The notes beneath the pieces are model-generated. The model saw only the letters and a list, made by a program, of their open reading frames with translations, did no database searches and was not told the DNA's origin. Made by a program: the position numbers and the translations under genes. Of a stretch of 64,000 nucleotides of DNA, positions 41,356 to 49,022 are shown piece after piece; within the stretch, counting starts at the first letter, position 1, and each line of letters begins with the position of its first letter. The DNA is from an uncultured Bacilli bacterium (GTDB lineage Bacteria > Bacillota_I > Bacilli_A > RF39 > UBA660). The stretch spans positions 62,001 to 126,000 of the forward strand of contig CANQQV010000004.1 of assembly GCA_947626095.1 (NCBI GenBank). Direction: 5' to 3'.

Positions 41356-41982
41356 ATGGGGAATTTGTCGCCATTTTATGATACATTTTATTGGGCTATT
41401 AGTGAAACATGGCCTATGCTTACTTTATTCATTGTTATAATGACTGTTTTAAAAATAACTAGAGTTATTATTAATAACGACAAATTCGTCTTTTATAAAG
41501 AATTTTACTCATTATTATTTATTGTATATATCTTATTACTGTACTTCCTTTTATTAAGTACTGAAAATGCTTCAAACGGCATAAACTTAGTTCCATTCCA
41601 CGAAATGACTAGGTATTCAATAGGTTCAAAAGCCTTCTTTTACAATGTAATAGGTAATATTGTCTTATTTATACCATTTGGTTACTTTGTCTCAGATTAC
41701 TTAAAAGCTAAAAAAATACCACATATTTTAGTCGTTTCAATCATCATAAGTTTGACAGCTGAGCTAATTCAGCTTAAAATAGGCCGTGCTTTTGATATTG
41801 ATGACATTATTTTAAATGTAATCGGCTCAATAATCGGCTTTATGGGTTATATAAGCGTTAGAGCTATTAAATTACATTTACCTAAATTCTTACAAAATAA
41901 TGTTTTCTATAATATTTTAGCTATTTTAGTTATTATTGTAATAATATTATTATTTGGTAGTATATGGGGGCTTAGAGTTTAA
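41356..41982 (+). CDS. VanZ-like family membrane protein
   Basis: A 208-residue protein with five hydrophobic helices. The VanZ family core is clear: 'NLVPFHEMTRY', 'NVIGNIVLFIPFGYF' and 'ELIQLKIGRAFDIDDIILNV'. VanZ relatives affect sensitivity to some glycopeptides in enterococci, but most are of unknown role. It lies where many Firmicutes carry phoH and yqfF, between yqfD and ybeY, and overlaps ybeY by one base. Confidence 0.85.
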   Translation: MGNLSPFYDTFYWAISETWPMLTLFIVIMTVLKITRVIINNDKFVFYKEFYSLLFIVYILLLYFLLLSTENASNGINLVPFHEMTRYSIGSKAFFYNVIGNIVLFIPFGYFVSDYLKAKKIPHILVVSIIISLTAELIQLKIGRAFDIDDIILNVIGSIIGFMGYISVRAIKLHLPKFLQNNVFYNILAILVIIVIILLFGSIWGLRV

Positions 41983-42425
41983 TGAATAACGAATATAGTA
42001 TAATAGATAATGATTTATATAAAGATTATGACTATTTATATAGTTTGTTAAATCATACGTTAGAACATGAAAAAGTAAATAATGCAATTTTTTCCATTAT
42101 TTTTGTGGAAGATGAAGAAATTCATCGTATAAATAAGGAATATCGTCATGTTGATCGTGTAACTGATGTTATATCTTTTGCATTTGAAGATAGTGATGAT
42201 ATATTGTATAATGATATACGAGTGCTAGGAGACATATATATATGTATTCCACAAATGAAAAGACAAGCCATAAGTTATGGTCATAGTGAGAAAAGAGAAT
42301 TATCATTTCTGGCCGTTCATGGTTTATTACATTTACTAGGTTATGATCATATGAACGAACAAGATGAAAAAGTAATGTTTGAATTACAGGAGTTGATGTT
42401 AGATGACGAAAATATCAAGAGATGA
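41982..42425 (+). CDS. ybeY: Endoribonuclease YbeY
   Basis: A 147-residue metal-dependent endoribonuclease involved in 16S rRNA 3' processing and ribosome quality control. The zinc-binding motif H(X3)H(X5)H is visible in 'VHGLLHLLGYDHMNEQDEK', and 'VTDVISFAFED' precedes it. It is translationally coupled to the VanZ gene upstream and overlaps dgkA by 23 bases. Confidence 0.95.
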   Translation: MNNEYSIIDNDLYKDYDYLYSLLNHTLEHEKVNNAIFSIIFVEDEEIHRINKEYRHVDRVTDVISFAFEDSDDILYNDIRVLGDIYICIPQMKRQAISYGHSEKRELSFLAVHGLLHLLGYDHMNEQDEKVMFELQELMLDDENIKR

Positions 42426-42804
42426 TATCAAAAGACATGGTTTAAAAAGATTTTATAAAAGTTTTACTTATTCAATAGATGGTTTAAAATATGCTTATCG
42501 TTATGAGCAAAGTATGTTGATACATGTTATAGCAACTGTTTGTGTAATTGCCGCTAATATTTTTTTTGGCGTAACTGCCTTTGAATGGTTAATTACAATG
42601 TTAGCTATCGGCATGGTTCTATCATCAGAACTAATGAATACCGCTATTGAAGCTGCCGTAGACTTAGTAACTTTAGAAATTAATCCTTTAGCCAAAATAG
42701 CTAAAGATTGTGGTAGTGCTGCAACCTTTGTTTTAGCTATTATGGCCGCTGTAATAGGATGTATAATATATATTCCTTATATTATACAATTGTTAGGTTT
42801 ATAA
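42403..42804 (+). CDS. dgkA: Undecaprenol/diacylglycerol kinase (DgkA family)
   Basis: A 133-residue small membrane kinase with three helices. The family signature is 'VLSSELMNTAIEAAVDLV', with 'AKDCGSAATFVLAIMA' after it. In Gram-positive bacteria this enzyme phosphorylates undecaprenol, feeding the lipid carrier used by the wall and polymer genes in this window. GGAG 14 bases upstream supports the ATG at 42403. It overlaps era by one to three bases. Confidence 0.93.
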   Translation: MTKISRDDIKRHGLKRFYKSFTYSIDGLKYAYRYEQSMLIHVIATVCVIAANIFFGVTAFEWLITMLAIGMVLSSELMNTAIEAAVDLVTLEINPLAKIAKDCGSAATFVLAIMAAVIGCIIYIPYIIQLLGL

Positions 42805-43694
42805 TGAAAAGCGGTTTTGTAAGTTTAATTGGTCGCCCTAATGTTGGTAAATCAACATTACTGAACTCAATTATCAATGAAAAAATAGCTATAACATCTA
42901 ACAAACCTCAAACAACAAGAAACATCATTCAAGGTGTTTATAATGAAGATGGCTACCAAATAGTTTTTGTCGATACTCCAGGTATCCATAAACCAATAAA
43001 TAAACTTGGTAAAGTCTTAAATAAAGAAGCTCAAAGTCTAACTAAAGATGTTGATGTAATATTATTGGTTGTTGATGCTAAAGAAGGTTTAGGCGCTGGT
43101 GATAAACGAATAATTAGTTCTCTAAATGGTACTGATTCTAAAGTAATCCTCGTTTTAAATAAAATAGACAAAATGACCGAAGAAGAATTATATGAAGCTA
43201 TAAACTCATATAAAGATTTATTCGATTTTGCTGAAATAGTTCCAATCTCAGCTTTACAAAATAATAATGTTCAAACCTTAATAAATGTTATCAAAAAATA
43301 TCTAACAGATGATATTCGTTACTTTGATGAAGATACGATTACAACTAATCCTCTAAGTTTCATAGTTAGTGAATATGTTCGTGAAAAAATATTTAGAATG
43401 ACTGAAGAAGAAGTACCTCATAGTATAACTTGTATTACATCAAAATATGAAGAAAAAAAGAATATCGTAAATATCACTGTTGATATAATAGTTGATCGCG
43501 ATTCAATCAAAAAAATAGTAATAGGAAAACAAGGTTCTTTACTTAAAGCTGTTGGAACAGAAGCTAGAAAAGATATCGAACGCTTAATAGGAAAACAAGT
43601 ATATCTAGAATTATACGTTAAAACTATCCGTAATTGGCGTGATAAAGAAAGATATTTAAATGAATTAGGCTTCAACGAAAAAGATTATATATAA
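42804..43694 (+). CDS. era: GTPase Era
   Basis: A 296-residue GTPase for 30S ribosome maturation. The G motifs are 'GRPNVGKSTLLN' (G1), 'QTTRNIIQGV' (G2), 'DTPGIHKP' (G3) and 'NKID' (G4). The C-terminal KH domain has 'IVIGKQGSLLKAVGTEARKD'. I chose the ATG at 42804, where the protein begins 'MKSGFVSLIGRPN'; an earlier in-frame start would extend into dgkA and add non-Era sequence. Confidence 0.97.
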   Translation: MKSGFVSLIGRPNVGKSTLLNSIINEKIAITSNKPQTTRNIIQGVYNEDGYQIVFVDTPGIHKPINKLGKVLNKEAQSLTKDVDVILLVVDAKEGLGAGDKRIISSLNGTDSKVILVLNKIDKMTEEELYEAINSYKDLFDFAEIVPISALQNNNVQTLINVIKKYLTDDIRYFDEDTITTNPLSFIVSEYVREKIFRMTEEEVPHSITCITSKYEEKKNIVNITVDIIVDRDSIKKIVIGKQGSLLKAVGTEARKDIERLIGKQVYLELYVKTIRNWRDKERYLNELGFNEKDYI

Positions 43695-43710
43695 TTGAAT
43701 AAAAAAATTT

Positions 43711-43750
43711 AAAAGAACCCATTATAATAGTAGAAAGGATGGGTTCTTTT
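43711..43750 (+). promoter_or_regulatory. Perfect 12-bp inverted repeat enclosing the yqzL ribosome site
   Basis: AAAAGAACCCAT (43711-43722) and ATGGGTTCTTTT (43739-43750) are exact inverted copies. The 16-base loop holds a TATAAT (43723-43728) and the GAAAGG ribosome site of yqzL, whose ATG follows the hairpin by one base. It could be the terminator of era, although the T run is short and inside the stem. Confidence 0.6.
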
Positions 43751-43751
43751 C

Positions 43752-43832
43752 ATGAATAAAAAGGAAGCTTGGGAATTATTTAAAAAAACCGGCAAAATAG
43801 AATACTATCTTAAATACAAAGGGAAAAAATAG
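43752..43832 (+). CDS. yqzL: YqzL-like small protein
   Basis: A 26-residue protein with the YqzL pattern: 'AWELFKKTGKIEYYLKYKG'. YqzL proteins are usually about 45 residues and lie between era and recO, exactly as here. The function is not known. It is followed after 11 bases by recO. Confidence 0.75.
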   Translation: MNKKEAWELFKKTGKIEYYLKYKGKK

Positions 43833-43843
43833 AAGTGATTAAT

Positions 43844-44578
43844 ATGATAAGTAAATTCGAAGGAATAATAATAACTGAAACACCATATGGTGATAATTCT
43901 AAAATAATCAATGTTTTAACCAAAGAAAAAGGTTTAATCGGCATTATGTGTCATAATGCTAAAAGTTTAAAAAACCCAATTCGCTCAAAAACAATGAAAT
44001 TTACTTATGCTTATTTTCACGTTAAATATAGTGAAAAAAAACTATCAACTTTATTAGATGTTGATTTAATAAATAATCTATCTAATATTAAAGAAGATAT
44101 TGAACTAATTAGTTATATGTCCTATATTACCGATTTAACTTATCAAGTTATCAAACAAAATAATGACAAAGAAATATATAACATTTTTATTAATACAGTC
44201 TTAAAACTAAATGAAAAGCAAAATCCTCTAATTCTAACTAATATTTTAGAACTAAAATATTTAGATTTCTTAGGAGTAGGGTTAAACTTAGATTCATGTA
44301 TTAAATGTGGTAATAAAACTAAAATAGTTACCTTAGATCCTGATGAAGGCGGATTTATCTGTCAAGACTGCTATACTAACGAAAAAATTATTTCGCCAAA
44401 AGCGATAAAATTAATTAGAATGTATTATTTAATTGATATATCTAGTATTTCCGATATCAAAATCACTAAAGAAATAGCTAACGAAATAAACTATTTCTTA
44501 GATAAATACTATGACCGATATACTGGTCTATATTTAAAAAGTAAAGAATTCTTACGTAAAATTAATAGTTTAGCTTAG
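43844..44578 (+). CDS. recO: DNA repair protein RecO
   Basis: A 244-residue recombination mediator. The N-terminal OB fold begins 'EGIIITETPYGDNSKIINVL', and a four-cysteine zinc site is seen in 'SCIKCGNKTKIVTLDPDEGG' with 'ICQDCY'. The helical C-terminus is normal. The ATG at 43844 follows GAAGTGATT. It ends the yqfC-recO block at a terminator. Confidence 0.93.
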   Translation: MISKFEGIIITETPYGDNSKIINVLTKEKGLIGIMCHNAKSLKNPIRSKTMKFTYAYFHVKYSEKKLSTLLDVDLINNLSNIKEDIELISYMSYITDLTYQVIKQNNDKEIYNIFINTVLKLNEKQNPLILTNILELKYLDFLGVGLNLDSCIKCGNKTKIVTLDPDEGGFICQDCYTNEKIISPKAIKLIRMYYLIDISSISDIKITKEIANEINYFLDKYYDRYTGLYLKSKEFLRKINSLA

Positions 44579-44591
44579 CTAAACTTTTTTT
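44567..44591 (+). terminator. Intrinsic terminator after recO
   Basis: AGTTTAGC / GCTAAACT stem with a three-base loop and T run; it overlaps the recO stop. Confidence 0.9.
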
Positions 44592-44628
44592 ATCTTATAG
44601 GAAAGTTCTTAAAAACATTGAAAAAATA

Positions 44629-44658
44629 TTGACGAACACTAGTTCGTTATTGTATAAT
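44629..44658 (+). promoter_or_regulatory. Promoter of tnpB with an inverted repeat in the spacer
   Basis: TTGACG, 18 bases, TATAAT (44653-44658). ACGAAC-ACTA-GTTCGT (44632-44647) forms a six-base-pair inverted repeat between the boxes, which could be a repressor site or the left-end hairpin of the element. Confidence 0.65.
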
Positions 44659-44681
44659 TGTCTTACAAGGGGAAGATGGTT

Positions 44682-45818
44682 ATGATTATCAATAAAGCTT
44701 ATAAATTTAGATTGTATCCTAATGACAAGCAAAGAGAATTAATTAATAAAACTTTTGGTTGTACTAGGTTTATATATAACTATATGCTAGATAAGAAAAA
44801 TAATAATATTTTCTTATCTAATTTTGATTTAATTAAACAGATTCCTTCTTTAATTGTTAATTATCCATTCTTAAAAGAAGTAGATAATAGTGCTTTAAGA
44901 TGTTCTTTGTTTGATTTAGATAATGGTTTTCAAAAGTATTTTACTAAGAAGGGTGGATATCCTAGATTTAAAGCTAAAGGAGTAAAAGATAGCTATCGTA
45001 CTAATTATATAAAAAATAAATATAAAGATAAAATATATGAAAATATAAAATTAGATTTAGTAAATAAACAAATAACTTTGCCTAAACTAAAAGAAGTAAA
45101 AATAAGAGGCTATAGGCATTTAAATAAAATAAATGGAAGAATATTAAATGCTACTATTTCTAAAGTAGCTAATAAATACTATGTATCAGTATGTGTTGAA
45201 GAGTATTTAGATATAAAAGAAATAATACCTTCAAGTGTTGTAGGAATAGATGTAGGTATAAAAAGTTTAGTAACTACAAGTGATGGTATTTCTTATGGTA
45301 ATCCTAATTATCTAAATAAATATGAAAGAAGAATAAAAAGATTACAAAGAAATTTATCGAGAAAAATAAAAGGAAGTAATAACTTCTATAAAACTAAAAG
45401 CAAATTAGAAAAAATATATAGAAAATTAAAAAATGCTCGTATTAAAATAAATGAAGAAATTGTAAGTAAAATAACCAAAGATTATGACATTATAATAAGT
45501 GAAGATTTAAGTATTAAAAAAATGATAGAAGAATCAAAAAAATATCTAAGAAAATCTATTACTAATTCTACAATGGGCGACATTATAAATAGACTCAAGT
45601 ATAAATGTAAATGGCTAGGTAAGAAATTCTATCAAGTAAATAGATACTATGCCAGTAGCCAGATATGTTCAAGATGTAATCATAAAGAAGTAGAAATGAA
45701 AAACTTAAATAAAAGGAAATATAAATGTAGAAATTGTGGATTAGAAATAGATAGAGATATAAATGCGAGTATAAATATAATGATTGAGGGATTATTTAGA
45801 AGTTATCAAACTAGTTAA
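44682..45818 (+). CDS. tnpB: TnpB RNA-guided nuclease of IS200/IS605-type element
   Basis: A 378-residue TnpB with all three RuvC acidic residues: D190 ('GIDVGIKSLVTT'), E274 ('ISEDLSIKKM') and D359 ('DRDINASINI'). The zinc finger has CxxC pairs 'CSRC' and 'CRNC'. The N-terminal 'INKAYKFRLYPNDKQ' is typical. The length and the positions of the catalytic residues are very close to those of the studied ISDra2 TnpB. No tnpA lies nearby. GGGGAAG precedes the ATG at 44682; another ATG six bases earlier is possible. Confidence 0.95.
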   Translation: MIINKAYKFRLYPNDKQRELINKTFGCTRFIYNYMLDKKNNNIFLSNFDLIKQIPSLIVNYPFLKEVDNSALRCSLFDLDNGFQKYFTKKGGYPRFKAKGVKDSYRTNYIKNKYKDKIYENIKLDLVNKQITLPKLKEVKIRGYRHLNKINGRILNATISKVANKYYVSVCVEEYLDIKEIIPSSVVGIDVGIKSLVTTSDGISYGNPNYLNKYERRIKRLQRNLSRKIKGSNNFYKTKSKLEKIYRKLKNARIKINEEIVSKITKDYDIIISEDLSIKKMIEESKKYLRKSITNSTMGDIINRLKYKCKWLGKKFYQVNRYYASSQICSRCNHKEVEMKNLNKRKYKCRNCGLEIDRDINASINIMIEGLFRSYQTS

Positions 45819-45935
45819 AGAATAAAAGAAAGAATAAATAAAAGTATTGTACGGTGGCGACCATCGGAAGTTAGGCTTGTGGAGGAGGAGACTCCTATGA
45901 AACAAGAAAAAGAAATCGTGAGGTTTCTTAATGTA
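45819..45935 (+). ncRNA. Candidate omega RNA and right end of the TnpB element
   Basis: The non-coding stretch after tnpB is G+C-richer than its surroundings and folds into three neat hairpins: CGGTGG-CGA-CCATCG (45852-45866), AGGAG-GAGA-CTCCT (45883-45896) and AAGAAATC-GTGA-GGTTTCTT (45910-45929). This matches the expected position of the guide scaffold at the right end of IS605-type elements. The exact end, and so the guide start, is not fixed. The remaining ~120 bases up to the next gene look like ordinary AT-rich DNA. Confidence 0.5.
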
Positions 45936-46054
45936 AAATAATTTTAATTATTTATTTTACTTTTGTTCTTTTATAGACTACACAATCGTAAAGTGTTAAA
46001 ATATACTTAATGCTCAAAAATAGCTAATAAAATAGGGCAACTGGAGGAATTACT

Positions 46055-48847
46055 ATGAAAAAATTATTTGCTAAAGAAAAAATATGGCGAGCCTTTTTAA
46101 TATATACAATAATTTTCGGCTTATTATCAATAACCATCTATTTATGTTTTGATTATGGCGGAAGGACATTTGTAAGTAGCGTAGATGGTATCAATCAACA
46201 TTTAGTCACCTTAAAGACATGGCGTAGTTTACTAATTAATTTTTTCCATACCGGTCAATTTAACACCTTTACTTGGAATCTCGGTAATGGTATCGATTTA
46301 TTTGCTGATTTCGGTTACTATATCATCGGCGATTTTGTTAGCTACTTAAGTATTTTATGTCCCGAATCTAAATTATATTACTTTTACGTTATTGCAATAT
46401 TTTTAAGACTATATTTTTCCGGAATAAGTTTTATAATTTATTCCAAATATAAAAAATATAATAATTACGCAACAATCATTGGGGCAATATGTTATTCATT
46501 TATGATTTTTTCTTTATTTGCAACATTCCGTCATCCATATTTCGCCAATGCCTTTGCCATATTTCCATTATTAATGATTGGCATGGATAAAATAGTGTTA
46601 GAAAACAAAAAAACATTTTATATATTTATTATCTTTATATCATACTTATCGAGCTTTTATTTTGCCTATATTATGTCATTCTGTTTATTAATATATGGCA
46701 CAATATTAATAATAAGCACATATAAAAAAGAAGGTTTTAAAAGAATTATTAAAGAATTTTTTAAAGTTTTCATTTGTTCCTTAATTGGTATAGCTTTATC
46801 ATCATTTGTATTAATTCCAATATTGAATCAATTCTTGCATTCAAACCGCGATACAAATTTATCAATTTTCGATTATCGTTATGGTTATGAATTTCTATCA
46901 AGTTTAACTCGTTCACTTGCTAGTTTCTCTGCCAACCAATGGGGTGCACTTGGTATAAATGCTATTGTTTTCGTAGCTTTACCAATTGCAATTAAAAATT
47001 ATAAAAAGAATTTTCAATTACTTTTATTTGCGTTAATCCTATTGATTACTTTATTATTTCCATTTATATCAAGTATTATATCCGGTTTTTCATTTCCAAC
47101 TAATCGCCATACCTTCGTAATACCATTTATTATGTCCATTTTAATTATGGAATTCTTAAACAACTACAACGAATTAAATAAAAAAGATATAATAATAATC
47201 GTTTTATTTAATTTAATATATTATATTATAGCTTTTCATTTTGGTGATTTAAATAAAGTCATAGTATTAACAATTATGTGTACTGTATTATTAACTTTAA
47301 TTTTTCTATATAAGAAAAACATTAATAATTTCTTTAATAAATATCAATTATTAAAACAATATAATTGCTTTAATATTTTAATAACAATAATAGTAGTTGG
47401 CATCACTGCTAATTATGTAACATTATTCTATGACTATAATAATTATCTAGATGAATTCATCGGTTCTGGTAAGATCAAAAACATTTATGATACCAATTAT
47501 AATACCACGCCTTTATTTTCATCAAAGATTACCGAAATAGTCGACCAAGACAAAGACTACTATAAAATTGGTAAGACTCAAAGTAGTATTCAAAATGATG
47601 CTTTATATTTAGGCTACAATTCAACAGATTATTACTACAGTATTGTTCCTAACATCATTCAACAACTAGGATATGATTTATCTAATTTCACTTATTATAC
47701 CAGTAGTGAAATAAAACAATTTGATTATCGAACTAGAATCAATACGTTACTTGGTAAAAAATATTATGTAATGGAAGATGATAAAAATTTACCATATGGT
47801 TATGAAATAATTGAAGAAGATAAATCAAATATTTATCAAAATAAATATTATGTACCATTTGCTCAGTATTACGATAAATATATCACAAATGAAGAATATG
47901 AAAAATTATCCAATATTGAAAAAGAAAATAGCTTACTTAATAATGTTGTTTTAGATAAAACAAATAATAATGATTTAACCCATAATGATAATTACCAAGA
48001 AAAAATAGATAAGAACATAAAACCATTATTATTTACTATGTCAGATTATAGTAAAAAAATAGTCGTAACTAATAATGAGGAAAACGATAAGAAAAATAAT
48101 GAAATAGAAATTACTATCGATCCAAATCAAGAATTTCATGGCGAAATATATTTAAAAATCAACAATTTAAATTATCAACCATACACCAAAAGTGAATTAT
48201 ACGACTTAAAAACTACTAAAGACAAATATTCTAAACGTGGCTTTAATAAAAAGTACGAGCATTACGAAGAGCGATATTCATATAATTTAGAAATTGATTT
48301 TAACGAAGAAACATATGAAAAACCAACACGTGATAATCGTTACGACTCATATTCAAGTGGTAGCAATAACGTATTACTAAATCTTGGATATTTCGATAAT
48401 TTGGCTGACCTTGAAGACAACAAAATAACATTAACTTTATCAGCTCTTGGTACCTATACATATGATAACTTAGAAGTCCTACTAGTTACATTTGATGATT
48501 ACGAAGAAGATGTCGCCAACTTAAATAAATCAAATTACGAAACAATTGAATATAAAAATGGTTACATGAAAGGTACGGTTGATTTAGAAGAACCAGGTAT
48601 CATCCAATTTGCTACTGCTTATGTTGATGGCTGGGATTTATATATCGATGGTAAAAAATCAGAAATCTTAAACGTAAACAAATACTTCCTAGGTACTTAT
48701 ATGGATAAAGGGAAACATACCATTGAACTTAAATACCATACTCCTTTAATTAAAGAAGGAACTATAATATCTCTTATAAGTTTAATAATATACATAATAG
48801 TTATTATATTTGATTATAGGAAAAATAAAGTTGACTTAAAAAAATAA
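46055..48847 (+). CDS. yfhO: YfhO-family multi-pass membrane protein
   Basis: A 930-residue protein of the YfhO/GT-C type. It has about 13 hydrophobic helices in the first ~430 residues, including 'DYGGRTFVSSVDGINQHLV' and 'NLGNGIDLFADFGYYI' typical of this family's first outer loop, then a large outer domain and one last helix at the C-terminus ('TIISLISLIIYIIVIIF'). YfhO proteins glycosylate lipoteichoic acid or related lipids using lipid-linked sugars. It has a GGAGGA ribosome site and stands alone. The T-box promoter for the next gene lies inside its last codons. Confidence 0.88.
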   Translation: MKKLFAKEKIWRAFLIYTIIFGLLSITIYLCFDYGGRTFVSSVDGINQHLVTLKTWRSLLINFFHTGQFNTFTWNLGNGIDLFADFGYYIIGDFVSYLSILCPESKLYYFYVIAIFLRLYFSGISFIIYSKYKKYNNYATIIGAICYSFMIFSLFATFRHPYFANAFAIFPLLMIGMDKIVLENKKTFYIFIIFISYLSSFYFAYIMSFCLLIYGTILIISTYKKEGFKRIIKEFFKVFICSLIGIALSSFVLIPILNQFLHSNRDTNLSIFDYRYGYEFLSSLTRSLASFSANQWGALGINAIVFVALPIAIKNYKKNFQLLLFALILLITLLFPFISSIISGFSFPTNRHTFVIPFIMSILIMEFLNNYNELNKKDIIIIVLFNLIYYIIAFHFGDLNKVIVLTIMCTVLLTLIFLYKKNINNFFNKYQLLKQYNCFNILITIIVVGITANYVTLFYDYNNYLDEFIGSGKIKNIYDTNYNTTPLFSSKITEIVDQDKDYYKIGKTQSSIQNDALYLGYNSTDYYYSIVPNIIQQLGYDLSNFTYYTSSEIKQFDYRTRINTLLGKKYYVMEDDKNLPYGYEIIEEDKSNIYQNKYYVPFAQYYDKYITNEEYEKLSNIEKENSLLNNVVLDKTNNNDLTHNDNYQEKIDKNIKPLLFTMSDYSKKIVVTNNEENDKKNNEIEITIDPNQEFHGEIYLKINNLNYQPYTKSELYDLKTTKDKYSKRGFNKKYEHYEERYSYNLEIDFNEETYEKPTRDNRYDSYSSGSNNVLLNLGYFDNLADLEDNKITLTLSALGTYTYDNLEVLLVTFDDYEEDVANLNKSNYETIEYKNGYMKGTVDLEEPGIIQFATAYVDGWDLYIDGKKSEILNVNKYFLGTYMDKGKHTIELKYHTPLIKEGTIISLISLIIYIIVIIFDYRKNKVDLKK

Positions 48848-48858
48848 TTTGTTATAAT
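48831..48858 (+). promoter_or_regulatory. Sigma-A promoter of the T-box-glyS unit
   Basis: TTGACT, 16 bases, TATAAT (48853-48858). The -35 box is within the end of the yfhO-like gene. Confidence 0.85.
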
Positions 48859-48864
48859 TAGTTC

Positions 48865-48983
48865 ATACAAGCGATGAGTGGGTTGGCAACCATGAGCTAT
48901 ATAAAATAAGGTGATTTCTTCTAGAAATAAGTAGGATGGAACCGCGGGTTATACTCGTTCCTACAATTTCTAGAAGTTTTTTT
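48865..48983 (+). promoter_or_regulatory. Compact glycine T-box riboswitch
   Basis: The T-box sequence TGGAACCGCG (48937-48946) is flanked by GTAGGA and TCCTAC, which form the antiterminator base. A short hairpin GGTT-GGC-AACC (48881-48891) places GGC, a glycine codon, in its loop as the likely specifier. A stem III-like hairpin ATTTC-TTCTA-GAAAT lies at 48914-48928. The terminator arms CTTCTAGAAAT (48918-48928) and ATTTCTAGAAG (48966-48976) are followed by seven T. Only about 70 bases precede the T-box, much shorter than a normal stem I. Uncharged tRNA-Gly would allow read-through into glyS. Confidence 0.85.
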
Positions 48984-49022
48984 ATTAAAAAATCATTAAT
49001 AAATGAAAGTGAGGAATTGATT

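Larger units (their letters stand above)
44610..45940 (+). mobile_element. TnpB-only IS200/IS605-like element (approximate ends)
   Basis: tnpB, its promoter hairpin and the downstream structured RNA form a unit without tnpA. It sits between the recO terminator and an unrelated membrane protein gene. The ends are estimates, because this family has no terminal inverted repeats or target duplications to mark them. Confidence 0.55.

Noticed and set aside
48936..49022. An earlier start for glyS inside the T-box.
   Set aside because: It would place coding sequence across the terminator hairpin; the ATG at 49023 has a good ribosome site and the normal GlyRS N-terminus.
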